From the NCBI RefSeq assembly GCF_003385235.1, contig NZ_PQIA01000044.1:1-59485 (forward strand): a stretch of 59,485 nt of DNA, written 5' to 3'. Origin of the DNA: Amycolatopsis circi (GTDB lineage Bacteria; Actinomycetota; Actinomycetes; Mycobacteriales; Pseudonocardiaceae). Below the pieces are notes generated by a model that saw only the letters and a list, made by a program, of their open reading frames with translations, searched no databases and was not told where the DNA came from. Made by a program: the position numbers and the translations under genes. Each line of letters starts with the position of its first letter. The stretch's first letter is position 1. Of this stretch, positions 7,820-16,708 are shown piece by piece.

Positions 7820-9163
7820 ATGGGAGCGAACGAGGGGCGCGGCCGGACCGCCGCGGCGCGGGTGCGGGAAGTCGCGACGCCCGAGCTGTACCGGCGCAAC
7901 CCGTTCCGGATCGTCGGCCTCACCGCGGCCGCGACTCGGCGAGAGGTGCGGGAGCGGCGCCTTCGAGTCCTAGGGGTGCTCGAAGCCGGCGGCGCGGTAC
8001 CGGACGGGGTGCCCGCGGACGCGACCGCCGACCAGGTGCGGGCCGCCTTCGACGCGCTCGGCAACACCGAACATCGGCTGGTCGACGAGGTCTTCTGGAC
8101 CTGGGGCAGGCCCATCGATTGCGGATGCCCGCTCCAGCTCCACCAGAAGCACGACACCGCAGTCGCCACCCACGCGGCAGCGCTCGACGCGGAAGCCGGC
8201 CGCACCAACGACCATTCGAATCTATTGTGGACAGAAGCCGGACGTTGCTGGACGGTGGTTCTGCGGAGTGAATCGTTCTGGCGGCATCTGAACCACCGGG
8301 TCGAGAAGCTTGGCGACCGGCGGCTCGACGAATCCACTGTGGACGGCCTGCGGATCGCATTGCCGGACGCGCTGCTCGCGCCGTTGGTCGAATTAGCCGC
8401 GCGGTCGGCTGAACCGAAGCGGTTCACGGGGTATCTCGGTTTGTTCGGGGCTGATCGGCACGCAGTCGAGGACGCGCGGGCGGCTATTGCCGACGGGACG
8501 TATCGGCGGGTCGAGACATTGCTCAAAGACCTGCGTGGTGATTTGGACGGGCACCGGGTTCAGGCCGCCGCGAAACGGGCCATCGAAGAGACCGCGCCGC
8601 TGTTCTACCGCCTCGAAGAAGTTGTTCCGCGCGCGGAATTCCGGCGCACGGCGTCGCTTTCGGAGGCACTCGCGGTGGTGGCGAACAACATCGGGGTCGC
8701 GCTGGCGGAGGTGCGGGGCGCTTCCGCGGAGCTGGTGCGGGAGGTGTTCGCGGTCGCTCGGAGGTGCAGCCGCGATCCGGAGACCTTGGAAGCGGTGGCG
8801 CGTAACGAGGTCGCTGCCTCGACGTATGTCCCGAGCGAGCCGGTGGAACGGGAACCGTCGGCGGCTCGGGTTTTCGGCGCGCTCATGCACGCGGTGGCGG
8901 CGGCCGTGTTCCTGATGGTGAAACTCCCGGCGGACGCATTTCTGCCGATCATGTTTCTCGGCGCGGTTCCGGGGGCGTTGACGAACTGCTTTGTCGCGGC
9001 TCGGCCGTGGACCAAACCTGGGCGGTATCCGGCTCTGCTGGCGCTGGACGCGGTGGTCTATCTCGCGCTCAGTCTGATTGCTCTGCCGTATTGGGTGGCC
9101 GTCGCCGTCGCGGTGGTGCTGTTGTACGTCGCCCCGTTCGTTCGGGTGGAGAGAGGCCTGTGA
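7820..9163 (+). CDS. Uncharacterised membrane protein with J-domain-like N-terminus
   Basis: A 447-aa protein from ATG 7820. Residues about 20-100 (ELYRRNPFRIVGLTAAAT, then VRAAFDALGNTEHRLVDEVFW) look like a J-like helical module: a processing step from 'NPFRILGL' to a helix that checks pairs of residues is typical, but the HPD tripeptide is absent. A Cys pair follows (DCGC). The middle is helical and soluble. The last about 95 residues contain three or four membrane helices (VFGALMHAVAAAVFLMV onwards). It does not belong to the ceb operon by function and no pathway is suggested by neighbours. I do not recognise the family with certainty. Confidence 0.6.
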   Translation: MGANEGRGRTAAARVREVATPELYRRNPFRIVGLTAAATRREVRERRLRVLGVLEAGGAVPDGVPADATADQVRAAFDALGNTEHRLVDEVFWTWGRPIDCGCPLQLHQKHDTAVATHAAALDAEAGRTNDHSNLLWTEAGRCWTVVLRSESFWRHLNHRVEKLGDRRLDESTVDGLRIALPDALLAPLVELAARSAEPKRFTGYLGLFGADRHAVEDARAAIADGTYRRVETLLKDLRGDLDGHRVQAAAKRAIEETAPLFYRLEEVVPRAEFRRTASLSEALAVVANNIGVALAEVRGASAELVREVFAVARRCSRDPETLEAVARNEVAASTYVPSEPVEREPSAARVFGALMHAVAAAVFLMVKLPADAFLPIMFLGAVPGALTNCFVAARPWTKPGRYPALLALDAVVYLALSLIALPYWVAVAVAVVLLYVAPFVRVERGL

Positions 9164-9203
9164 TGGGGAACCGGCGGGCGAGTGCGGAACTCAGCCCGGA
9201 CGT

Positions 9204-10568
9204 TCACACTCGAAGTGCGGCCGAACGGCGCATGAACGCCACATACAACGCACCAGGCACGATCAGGCCGAGCAACCACGAGATGTCCGCGCCGCCCAGC
9301 AGCGGTGCGATCGGACCGACGAAGATGCCGTCGACGTTGGCGAACGGGATCTGCACCGCGATCCCCAGCACGTAAGCGGTCAGCGCGGGCCAAGCCCAGC
9401 GCCCGTAGCGCCCATTCGGGTCGTAAAGCGCGTCGAGGTCGTACTTCTCCTTGCGCAGCAGATAAAAGTCGACCAAGTTGATCGAACTCCACGGCGTGAG
9501 AAAGTACAGCAGAAAGTCGAGGAACAGCACGAAGTTCGACAGGAACTGCCCGCGGCCGAGGATGGCGATCACCGCGCCGACCACGCCGACTCCCGCGATG
9601 TAAGCGATCCGCGTGGCCTGGGAAAGCGCTGCGCGTCGACCGAAACCGGTCAGCGCGGTCGCGACGGTCATGTAGCCGCCGTAGATGTTCAGCACGTTCA
9701 CCGTGAACTTGCCGAGCGCGATGGCCAGCAGCAGCGGGATCAGCAGCGCTTCGCCACCGAGGCCGACGACGTACGCGACTTCGTGGCCCTTGAACGCTTT
9801 CCCGGCGATGGCGTACGCCATCGCACCGAACGACATCGCCCACACCGCGCCGAGCACCGTGCCGCCGTACGTCCACCAGAACGTCGCGCGCACCGACGTC
9901 GCCGACGGCAGGTAGCGCGAGGTGTCCGCGACGTACGGGCCGAAGGTGAGCTGCCAGGACGCGGTCAGCGAGATCGCCAGCAGGAACTTCGGGAAGTCCA
10001 GGTGCGGCGCGGCGAGCACGGCGCCGAGGTCGTGTCCGCTGATCAGCCGGATCGTCAGGTAGAGGAAGACGACCACGGACAGCGCGGACGCGAGCCAGCC
10101 GAACCGGTGGATCAGCCGGTACCCGACGATCGCGATCAGCGCCGAGGCGAGTGCGTAGACCGCGATCGCGGCGTCCGTCGGCAGGTGCGTGATCTGGGCG
10201 ACCGCCTGGCCGCCGAGCAGCGAACCGCTCGCGAAATAGCCGAGGTACATCACCACGACGAGCACCAGCGGGAGCGCCGCGCCGTACACGCCGAACTGCG
10301 CGCGCGACTGGATCATCTGCGGGATGCCGAGCTTCGGCCCCTGCGCGGCGTGCAGCGCCATCGGAATGCCGCCGAGCGCGTTGCCGAGCACGACCGCGAC
10401 GATCGCCCACAGCGGATGCACGCCGACCAGCACGGTCAGCGCGCCGGTGACCGCCGACGTGATCTGCGTGTTCGCGGCGAACCACAGGCTGAACAGGCTC
10501 CGCGGATGCCCGTGTCGCTCGGACTCGGGCACCGGGTCGATCGAGCGTCGCTCCAATGTGGCCGCCAC
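9204..10568 (-). CDS. NCS1-family nucleobase/cation symporter
   Basis: A 454-aa polytopic protein with about 12 membrane helices, of the cytosine/purine/uracil/thiamine/allantoin permease family. Diagnostic parts are SLFSLWFAANTQITS at the start and the later GPKLGIPQMIQSRAQFG. GTG 10568 is the chosen start because AGGAGG lies 5 nt before it; a TTG 23 codons upstream has nothing comparable. The substrate cannot be told from the sequence and no catabolic gene is adjacent. It is divergent from the monooxygenase gene across a 209-bp spacer. Confidence 0.85.
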   Translation of the reverse strand: MAATLERRSIDPVPESERHGHPRSLFSLWFAANTQITSAVTGALTVLVGVHPLWAIVAVVLGNALGGIPMALHAAQGPKLGIPQMIQSRAQFGVYGAALPLVLVVVMYLGYFASGSLLGGQAVAQITHLPTDAAIAVYALASALIAIVGYRLIHRFGWLASALSVVVFLYLTIRLISGHDLGAVLAAPHLDFPKFLLAISLTASWQLTFGPYVADTSRYLPSATSVRATFWWTYGGTVLGAVWAMSFGAMAYAIAGKAFKGHEVAYVVGLGGEALLIPLLLAIALGKFTVNVLNIYGGYMTVATALTGFGRRAALSQATRIAYIAGVGVVGAVIAILGRGQFLSNFVLFLDFLLYFLTPWSSINLVDFYLLRKEKYDLDALYDPNGRYGRWAWPALTAYVLGIAVQIPFANVDGIFVGPIAPLLGGADISWLLGLIVPGALYVAFMRRSAALRV

Positions 10569-10777
10569 GTGCCCCTCCTGCGGATCTTCGGTGAATGCGC
10601 TGGACGAACTCAACGTCAGCGCGGCCCGGTCGGCCAAGTAGCCGCCGGATGATTGTGTCTCGGATCCCAGACCCTGACTGGCTGTCAGCGCCTGGCAGCG
10701 GACTGCCAGCGAAGTGTGCGGCCGGTGCCAGGCAAGCCCGCCACTCTTCGGAGGTCACCAGCCAACCGGGGAGAACA

Positions 10778-11933
10778 ATGCAGACTCCAGTCACCATCAT
10801 CGGCGCCGGCCTCGGCGGACTGACCCTGGCCCGGGTCCTGTACCTGCACGGGATTCCGGCCACGGTCTACGAGGCCGAGCCGTCGCCGATGTCGCGGTCC
10901 CAGGGCGGACTGCTCGACATTCACGACTACAACGGCCAGCTCGCCGTCGAGGCCGCCGGTCTCATGGACGAGTTCCGCGACCTGATTCTCGAGGGCCGCC
11001 AGCAGATGCGGATCCTCGACCCCGACGGCACCGTCCTGCTGGACCATCCCGACGACGGCACCGGCGGCCGTCCCGAACTGCTGCGCGGCGAGTTGCGGCA
11101 GATGCTGCTCGACTCGCTTCCGGACGGCGTCGTCCAGTGGGGCCGGAAGGTCAGCGGCGTCCGCACGGTCGCCGACGGACACGAGGTTTCCTTCGCCGAC
11201 GGCACTTCGATCGTCGCGAAGCTGCTGGTCGGGGCGGACGGCGCGTGGTCACGGGTGCGGCCTCTGCTGTCCGACGCGGTGCCGGAGTACATGGGGCTGG
11301 CTTTCGTCGAGACCTACCTTTACGACGCCGACACCCGGCATCCGGCGACCGCGAAGATCGTGGGCGGCGGCGGAATGGGCTCGCCCGGGCCGGGCCGGCG
11401 CATCATGGTCCACCGCGAACGCGACGCCCTGCACACCTACGCGATGCTGAACAAGCCGGCGGAGTGGTTCGACGACCTCGCCCGCCTCGACACCTCGGCC
11501 GCTCTCGCCCGGGTCGCGGCCGAGTTCGAAGACTGGGCGCCGGAAATCCGCGAGCTGATCTCCGGCGGCGACACCGCGCCGATCCTGCGCAAGCACTACC
11601 GGCTGCCGGGCGTGCTCCGGTGGGAGCGGACCCCCGGGGGTGACGCTGATCGGCGACGCGGCGCACCTGCAGGGTCCGAACGGGGAAGGCGCGAACCTGG
11701 CCATGCTCGACGGCTCCGACCTCGCCGAACTGCTGGCCGCGCACCCGGACGACGTCGAGACCGCGCTGGCCCTGCACGAGGAACGGATGTTCGCCCGCGG
11801 CGAGGAGGTCGCCGCCGAATCCGCGGAGATGGTCAAGCGGATCACCGCCAACCACGGCAAGGACACCGCGAAGGCCGTGGCCGACGGGTTCCGCCGGATG
11901 CTAGCCAAGAAGCGGGAGCCCGCGGTGCGGTGA
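10778..11933 (+). pseudogene. TetX-like FAD-dependent monooxygenase, frameshifted
   Basis: The ATG at 10778 follows GGGGAG. Frame one gives a Rossmann GxGxxG (IIGAGLGGLTLAR), QGGLLDIH and LLVGADGAWSRVR, typical of group A flavoprotein monooxygenases close to Tet(X). At a run of five C and five G (11631-11640) the frame breaks; the second FAD motif (TLIGDAAH) and GEGANLAMLDGSDLAELL continue in another frame to a stop at 11933. Removing one G restores a continuous protein of about 385 residues. The high conservation on both sides suggests either a very recent mutation or a sequencing error in the homopolymer. If intact, the enzyme would hydroxylate an aromatic or polycyclic substrate. Confidence 0.75.
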
Positions 11934-11992
11934 ACGTCCGTGAGGGGAACCCTCAGGGACTCTGAGTCCCTCAGGGTTCCCCTCACGGACGT
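11934..11992. repeat. 59-nt dispersed palindrome (solo copy), likely terminator
   Basis: Two 29-nt arms (11934-11962, 11964-11992) pair with one mismatch around a single central base. It belongs to the same family as the palindromes at 30,892, 35,161 and 42,728. It starts right after the monooxygenase stop and lies between convergent genes, so it probably acts as a bidirectional terminator. Confidence 0.8.
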
Positions 11993-12003
11993 CAGCGCGA
12001 AAC

Positions 12004-12921
12004 TCAGGCTCCGGCCAGGCGGTGCGCTTTGAAGAACTGAAGGATCACCGGAGTGGCGTCGATCGCGGTAGGGGTGTCGGAGTCGTTGTTCGGACGCGTG
12101 CTCGGCCAGACGTGCCCGGCCCCCTCCACCCGGTAATGCACCAGCGAACAGCCGGGCCACCACTGCTTCACCACATTGTGCACCGGAGAAACCGAGACGG
12201 GGTAAGGGAAACACCGGTCGCGCGCGGCCCAGCCGGACAACCAGTCCGGAATGGACGGAAGCCCCTTCGCCGGATTGCCGGTGTACGGAATGGTGGTGTC
12301 GGCCGTGCCGTGGAAGTCGAGCAAGGCGACCTTCCGGCTCGGATGGCAGGCACCGCCCTGGGGGTAGAACGCGCCGGAAACCGGGGCGAACGCGGCGATC
12401 CGGTCGGCCATCCGGCACGCCAGCACGCCGACGAAGCCGCCCCCGTTCGACTTGCCCGCCGCGTAGATCCGCGCCGGGTCCATGCACATCCGTTGCTGCA
12501 GCGAGGTAAGCAGGTCGCCGGTGAACCGGACGTCGTCGACCGGGGCCGAGTAGGGCGCGCCGGTCCAGGCGGATTTGCCGTCGGTGCCGGTGACGCCCTG
12601 CGGGTACACCGCGATCACGTCCGAGCCGGAGAAGCCGGACAGCTCCTCCTGGTACTCCGCCGTGCGGCCGTGCCCGTGATAGGAGAGGACGACCGGATAC
12701 TGCCGGTGCGGGTTGTAGCGCGCGGGCACGTAGATCCGGTACTCGCGATCGATCCCGCCGGACGTCAGATGCTCGACAGTCGTGGTCCCGGCACCGGCCA
12801 CCGCCTGCCCGCATCCGGTCGTCGGCACTGCCCCGGCCGCCGAGGCCGGCGCGGCGAGCAGCGCCCCGAAACCCATCGCCGCCGCTAACACGGCAACGCC
12901 TGCACGGAAACGTCCGGACAT
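12004..12921 (-). CDS. Secreted esterase, CE1/PHB-depolymerase (LpqC-like) family
   Basis: A 305-aa alpha/beta hydrolase with a Sec signal peptide (hydrophobic core AVLAAAMGFGALLA, AxA site at APASA). The nucleophile elbow is GKSNGGG, the acid probably in LDFHGTAD, and the histidine in GAGHVWP. Several Cys pairs fit an extracellular protein. The family covers feruloyl/acetyl xylan esterases and poly(3-hydroxybutyrate) depolymerases. With a cello-oligosaccharide uptake system nearby, plant-polymer de-esterification is plausible but not shown. Confidence 0.82.
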   Translation of the reverse strand: MSGRFRAGVAVLAAAMGFGALLAAPASAAGAVPTTGCGQAVAGAGTTTVEHLTSGGIDREYRIYVPARYNPHRQYPVVLSYHGHGRTAEYQEELSGFSGSDVIAVYPQGVTGTDGKSAWTGAPYSAPVDDVRFTGDLLTSLQQRMCMDPARIYAAGKSNGGGFVGVLACRMADRIAAFAPVSGAFYPQGGACHPSRKVALLDFHGTADTTIPYTGNPAKGLPSIPDWLSGWAARDRCFPYPVSVSPVHNVVKQWWPGCSLVHYRVEGAGHVWPSTRPNNDSDTPTAIDATPVILQFFKAHRLAGA

Positions 12922-13007
12922 CCGATCCTCCTCGATCGACGGGCGAGCGCGACCATAGTCACCCCGGATCGGCCCCGGACGAACCTTTCGTTCATTGAGT
13001 TAACGGC

Positions 13008-13013
13008 TAGGCT
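13008..13013 (+). promoter_or_regulatory. -10 box TAGGCT, leaderless start of the TPR gene
   Basis: TAGGCT ends 7 nt before the GTG at 13021, so transcription would begin at or next to the start codon. No ribosome site is present, consistent with a leaderless mRNA. Confidence 0.5.
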
Positions 13014-13020
13014 CGCTGGG

Positions 13021-14448
13021 GTGACGGACGCGGAAGAGTCCTCTGCCAACCGCATCACCGGCGGCCAGTTCGACAAGGTCGTGATGGCCGGGGCGGTGCA
13101 CGGCGACATCAACGTCGGCCGATCGGGCGACAGTCCGGCGGATCTGGCCGACCCGCTCATCGCCTCGGTCCGGCTGCAACCCGGCGGAACCCTGGCCGAC
13201 CTGGTGCTGGACACCGATCCGCCGCAGGTCGCGGTTCCCGGCGGGACCGTCCACATCATCACCGTGGAAGCCAGAACGAACCGCGCCGTCGTCCTGCAAG
13301 CCGCGCGGGTAGTCGTCGTCTCGCGGACCCCTCCGCGCCCGGCCTGCCTGCAGGTCCGGATCGGCGGGCTCCTGGAACCGCGCCCGTTCACGACCGATTT
13401 CGACGCCCCGTCGCCCCGGCTGGTCGCGCAGGGCCCGGATTTCCCGTTCACCGTCAGCGCGACCGACATCGAGCAGTTCGAGATCGAACCGATCACCACC
13501 ACCCACGAGGTCGCGTGGCGCCTCGAAGTGGACTGGACCTGCGCGGGCCGCCATGGCACCACCGTCATCGACAACCAGGGCGAGCCGTTCCACGCGTACC
13601 CGGTCCCCGCGCTCTTCTCCGGCCGCTCGCATTCGGTGCTCAGCTCCGGTTGCGACCTGTTCCACGAACGGGGCTGTCCGGCCACCCTGCTGGCGGGCGC
13701 CCCCGCGTCGCTCTGGGATCAGCAACAACCGCCGCCGTATCCCGTGCTGCCTCCGTTCTCGGCGGCCGAAATCCCCTTCGACCTGGACCTGGACCCCGAC
13801 CTGAAGGAGTCGTGGCCCGAATACCGCCGGGTCGCGGTAGCCGTCCGGATGGCTGCCGCGGAACCGGACTTTCACAGCCACGAACCGCCGGAATACCGCG
13901 CACTGCTCATCCGAGTACTGCGCTACCTCTTCGTCTCCGGCCAAGCCCACCCCGGTGCCGCGCTAGGTCGCATCCTGCACGCCGAATGGACCGCAGCACT
14001 CGGCGAAGACCACCCGGACACCCTCGCCGCCGCCAACCGCCTAGCCGGTTGCCTGGTCGGCACTACTGATTACCCGGAGGCGCGCAACCTGCTGGCCGAC
14101 CTCCTGCCCAGGGTGAGCCGCGTCCTGGGCGAGGACGATCCGCTGACGCTGACCGTCGCGAGCAACCTCTGCGTGGCGTACATGGGGCTGAACGAATACG
14201 AACGCGCCCGCGAGCAGACGGAGGACGTCCTGGTCCGAAGCCGCCGCGCGTTGGGTCCGGACGCGTTGGGCACCCTGCGGACTACCGGCAACCTGGTCCA
14301 GATCCACCTCCGCCTCGGTGACCGAGCTTCAGCCCTTGCGGTGCTGGAAGACCTGCTGCCGAGGTGCCGAAGGGCGCTGGGGGAGGACCATCCGCAGACG
14401 GTGAGCGCCGCTGCCACCTTGGCTCAGGTCTTGGCGCAGGAGGACTGA
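13021..14448 (+). CDS. TPR protein with N-terminal conflict-associated motif
   Basis: A 475-aa soluble protein. Residues 10-32 (NRITGGQFDKVV, MAGAVHGDINV) match the short glycine/valine pattern found at the start of many actinobacterial NB-ARC, CHAT and TPR conflict proteins (pattern G-x-hydrophobic, V-V-x-A-G, I/V-x-G-D). A beta-rich middle of about 270 residues follows. From about residue 315 there are four kinesin-light-chain-like TPR units (ALGEDHPDTLAAANRLA, VLGEDDPLTLTVASNL, ALGPDALGTLRTTGNL, ALGEDHPQTVSAAATLA). The NTPase domain normally between motif and repeats is absent. GTG 13021 is leaderless. A scaffold or sensor role is inference. Confidence 0.7.
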   Translation: MTDAEESSANRITGGQFDKVVMAGAVHGDINVGRSGDSPADLADPLIASVRLQPGGTLADLVLDTDPPQVAVPGGTVHIITVEARTNRAVVLQAARVVVVSRTPPRPACLQVRIGGLLEPRPFTTDFDAPSPRLVAQGPDFPFTVSATDIEQFEIEPITTTHEVAWRLEVDWTCAGRHGTTVIDNQGEPFHAYPVPALFSGRSHSVLSSGCDLFHERGCPATLLAGAPASLWDQQQPPPYPVLPPFSAAEIPFDLDLDPDLKESWPEYRRVAVAVRMAAAEPDFHSHEPPEYRALLIRVLRYLFVSGQAHPGAALGRILHAEWTAALGEDHPDTLAAANRLAGCLVGTTDYPEARNLLADLLPRVSRVLGEDDPLTLTVASNLCVAYMGLNEYERAREQTEDVLVRSRRALGPDALGTLRTTGNLVQIHLRLGDRASALAVLEDLLPRCRRALGEDHPQTVSAAATLAQVLAQED

Positions 14449-14716
14449 GCCGAGGTCAGGATTCGCCTTGCCGCAGCGCGCTTTCCGCCGCGGTGGGGTG
14501 GGTCCGGACCTATGCCTGCGGCGGGATCGACCGGGATCAGCGCGCGAAGTCCGAGCGCCGGGCCGACGGCGGTGCTGGCCTCTTCTTCCGGCGAGGTCAT
14601 CCAGGCCAGATTTGCCCCGGTCCGCTCCGCGAGAGCGAGCAGAGCGCCCCCGTGCGGGTCTCAGCCGCGAAAGGGTTCAGCGGCCCGTCCACGTCGAGCA
14701 GCAGAATCTGCTTCAC
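14449..14716 (-). pseudogene. Remnant of a HAD-like phosphatase gene
   Basis: Read on the minus strand from GTG 14716 the sequence gives VKQILLLDVDGPLNPFAA, the DxDG start of an actinobacterial HAD-like protein. Near 14,650 the frame shifts and the next part reads LLALAERTGANLAWMTSPEE, then AVGPALGLRALI, which is the later 'AxxTWExxAN...LGLP' region of the same family. About 40 residues normally between the two parts are missing and the downstream part runs into the convergent TPR gene. The gene is therefore decayed by an internal deletion, a frameshift and loss of its end. Confidence 0.55.
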
Positions 14717-14727
14717 GCCAACTGAGG

Positions 14728-15930
14728 TCAAGGACGACAAAACCCCTTACCCGCCAACACCCGCTCCACCGAAGCCGTCACCTGCGCCGAGGACAGCTCC
14801 CCGCTCTGCACTGCCCGCTGCAGTCGATCCACCACGGCCCCCACGTCGTTGTGCCCGGAGGAGAACAACGCCTGGTCAGCCCCCGCCTGCAAAGACTTCA
14901 GCACCGCGTCCGGCAACGCGAACCGGTCCGTGATCGCCTTCATCCCGCCCAGATCATCCGTGATCACCGGCCCAGTGAAGTGGAACTCGTTGCGCAGCAA
15001 CCGATACGCCTCCGGTGCCAACGACGCCGGCTCATCCCCAGTCAGCCCCGGGACCTCAAGGTGTCCCACCATCACCCCGACCTGCCCGTACTCCGAAATG
15101 TCGCGATAAGGCACCAGATCAACCCGCCGCAGCTGGTCGAGCGGCGGCGTGACGACGGTTCCGCGGTGCGAGTCGCCGGATCCGTGGCCGTGGCCCGGGA
15201 AATGCTTCAACACCGGCTGCACCCCGCCCGCGCGCAGGCCCTCGGCGAACGCCAGCGCGTACTGCCGCACCTTTTCCGGGTCCGGGCTGTACGAACGGTC
15301 GCCGATCACCGCGTCGTCGGGTTCGTCGCTCACGTCCGCGTCCGGTGCGTAGTCGACCGTCACCCCGCGTGCCCGCAGTTGCTTGCCTCGCTGCTCGCCG
15401 ATCGCGCGCACCTCGTCCGGCGTCTTCGAGGCCGCCAATTGCCGGGCGCTCGGGAGCGAGCCGTCGAGGTCGTCGATGCGCTGCACCCGGCCGCCCTCCT
15501 CGTCGACCGCGACCGAAACCGGGATCTTCGCCGCCCGCTGGACGCCGTCGAGCGCGCCATTTTGCAACAGCGTGGTCTTTTTGTCTCCCACGAAGATCCC
15601 GCCGACCTGCTGCGTCCGCACGAGGTCCGCGACGGCCGCCGGGTCACCCGCGTTGACGCCCGGCACCACCAGTTGCGCCACTCGCGCCCGCGGATCCATT
15701 CCCGCCACCGCCGACGCGCACGACAGTTGCCCCGGCACAGTCTGCGAAGGCGAGGTTGACGCAGGTGGAGCGGCTTGCGGCGAACTTCCCGCGCTTGGCG
15801 CTGTGAGCGGGGTGGGCGTTGCTGTTCCGGAAACGGAACGTTCCCCGGAACACGCGGAAAGCGCACATATGAGCGTCAAGCCGCTGACGGCGCCTGCGGT
15901 GATCCAGCGGGGTCGTGCGTGCGCCTTCAT
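14728..15930 (-). CDS. GH3 lipoprotein, NagZ/LpqI-like beta-N-acetylglucosaminidase
   Basis: A 400-aa lipoprotein. ATG 15930 has AGAGGA about 5 nt upstream; a longer frame lacks support. The signal ends in a lipobox (ICALSAC). A Ser/Pro/Thr-rich linker of about 40 residues precedes a single GH3 catalytic domain with KHFPGHGHGSGDSH (the His general acid/base of NagZ-type enzymes) and VITDDLGGMKA (Asp nucleophile). The family removes N-acetylglucosamine from muropeptides; mycobacterial LpqI is the closest named analogue. It is divergent from a LuxR regulator and a sugar ABC operon, which may import a released sugar. Confidence 0.85.
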   Translation of the reverse strand: MKAHARPRWITAGAVSGLTLICALSACSGERSVSGTATPTPLTAPSAGSSPQAAPPASTSPSQTVPGQLSCASAVAGMDPRARVAQLVVPGVNAGDPAAVADLVRTQQVGGIFVGDKKTTLLQNGALDGVQRAAKIPVSVAVDEEGGRVQRIDDLDGSLPSARQLAASKTPDEVRAIGEQRGKQLRARGVTVDYAPDADVSDEPDDAVIGDRSYSPDPEKVRQYALAFAEGLRAGGVQPVLKHFPGHGHGSGDSHRGTVVTPPLDQLRRVDLVPYRDISEYGQVGVMVGHLEVPGLTGDEPASLAPEAYRLLRNEFHFTGPVITDDLGGMKAITDRFALPDAVLKSLQAGADQALFSSGHNDVGAVVDRLQRAVQSGELSSAQVTASVERVLAGKGFCRP

Positions 15931-15993
15931 CGTTTCCTCTGCATGTCCGGACAGGTCCCCGTGACGGTAACCGAACCCCACCGGCGGGCCCAA

Positions 15994-16008
15994 CTTCACG
16001 CTGTGAAG
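15994..16008. promoter_or_regulatory. Candidate operator, dyad between nagZ-like and LuxR genes
   Basis: CTTCAC-GCT-GTGAAG is a perfect dyad with a 3-nt centre in the 170-bp divergent spacer. A related CTTCAC/GTGAAG pair, widely spaced, occurs upstream of the paralogous LuxR gene (about 28,675-28,705). A shared regulator or autoregulation is possible. Confidence 0.35.
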
Positions 16009-16100
16009 AATGAGCGCGTCCCGACTAGAGATTTCGTGAAGCCGCGGTGGGCACACTGCTGGAACACGACAGGCAAAGGCTCTGCACCGGGGAGGCAGCG

Positions 16101-16694
16101 ATGAATCAGGTCAAGGTTGCGGCATGGGCTTCGGACCCGATCACGCTCGCGGGCCTCATCGATCATCTGCGCACGCGCCGCGAGGTGCGGGTGATGCCGG
16201 GCCAGCAGCGCGGTGAAGCGGCCGTGCTCGTGTTCGCCGCGAACCGCGTCACCCGCGAGGTGAAGGCGGCGCTGCGGGCAGCGGCCTCGGAGACGCCCGC
16301 GGCCATCGTGTTCGTCGCCGGATACGTCGACGCCGACGATCTGGCCGAGCTGGCCGCTTGGCACGTCGCCGCGGTGCTGCCGCGCGACGCGATCGGCGGG
16401 GACCAGCTGGTGCGCAGCATCGTGGCCGCCGCCTCCGGGCGCGAGACCTCGATGCGGGATCTGCTGCAGCAGGCGGAGACCCTGCGCCGCAACGGCGACC
16501 GCACCACTCTGTCTCCGCGCGAGGTCGACGTGCTGCGGCTGATGGCCGAGGGCTGGGACACCGCGGAAATCGCGAACAAGCTCTGCTACTCGGAGCGGAC
16601 CGTGAAGAACGTGATCTACGGCATGACGAACCGGCTCAAGTTGCGGAACCGTCCGCACGCCGTCGCCTACGCGCTGCGCGCCGGAGTGATTTAA
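16101..16694 (+). CDS. Orphan LuxR-type response regulator with atypical receiver
   Basis: A 197-aa protein starting at ATG 16101 after GGGGAGG. The N-terminus has receiver-like topology (VKVAAWASDPITLAGLIDHL) but the phosphoacceptor Asp position is lost (AVLVFAA) and the switch Lys region reads VLPRDA. The C-terminal NarL/LuxR helix-turn-helix is intact (LSPREVDVLRLMAEG, then EIANKLCYSERTVKNVIYGM). It is a paralog of the regulator at 28,752. The sugar-binding lipoprotein gene begins 14 nt downstream, so the regulator is probably part of that operon. No histidine kinase is nearby. Control independent of phosphorylation is likely. Confidence 0.83.
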   Translation: MNQVKVAAWASDPITLAGLIDHLRTRREVRVMPGQQRGEAAVLVFAANRVTREVKAALRAAASETPAAIVFVAGYVDADDLAELAAWHVAAVLPRDAIGGDQLVRSIVAAASGRETSMRDLLQQAETLRRNGDRTTLSPREVDVLRLMAEGWDTAEIANKLCYSERTVKNVIYGMTNRLKLRNRPHAVAYALRAGVI

Positions 16695-16708
16695 AGGATG
16701 CTCACCAC

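Noticed and set aside
10569..10637. TTG 10637 start of the NCS1 permease
   Set aside because: No ribosome site there; GTG 10568 follows AGGAGG.
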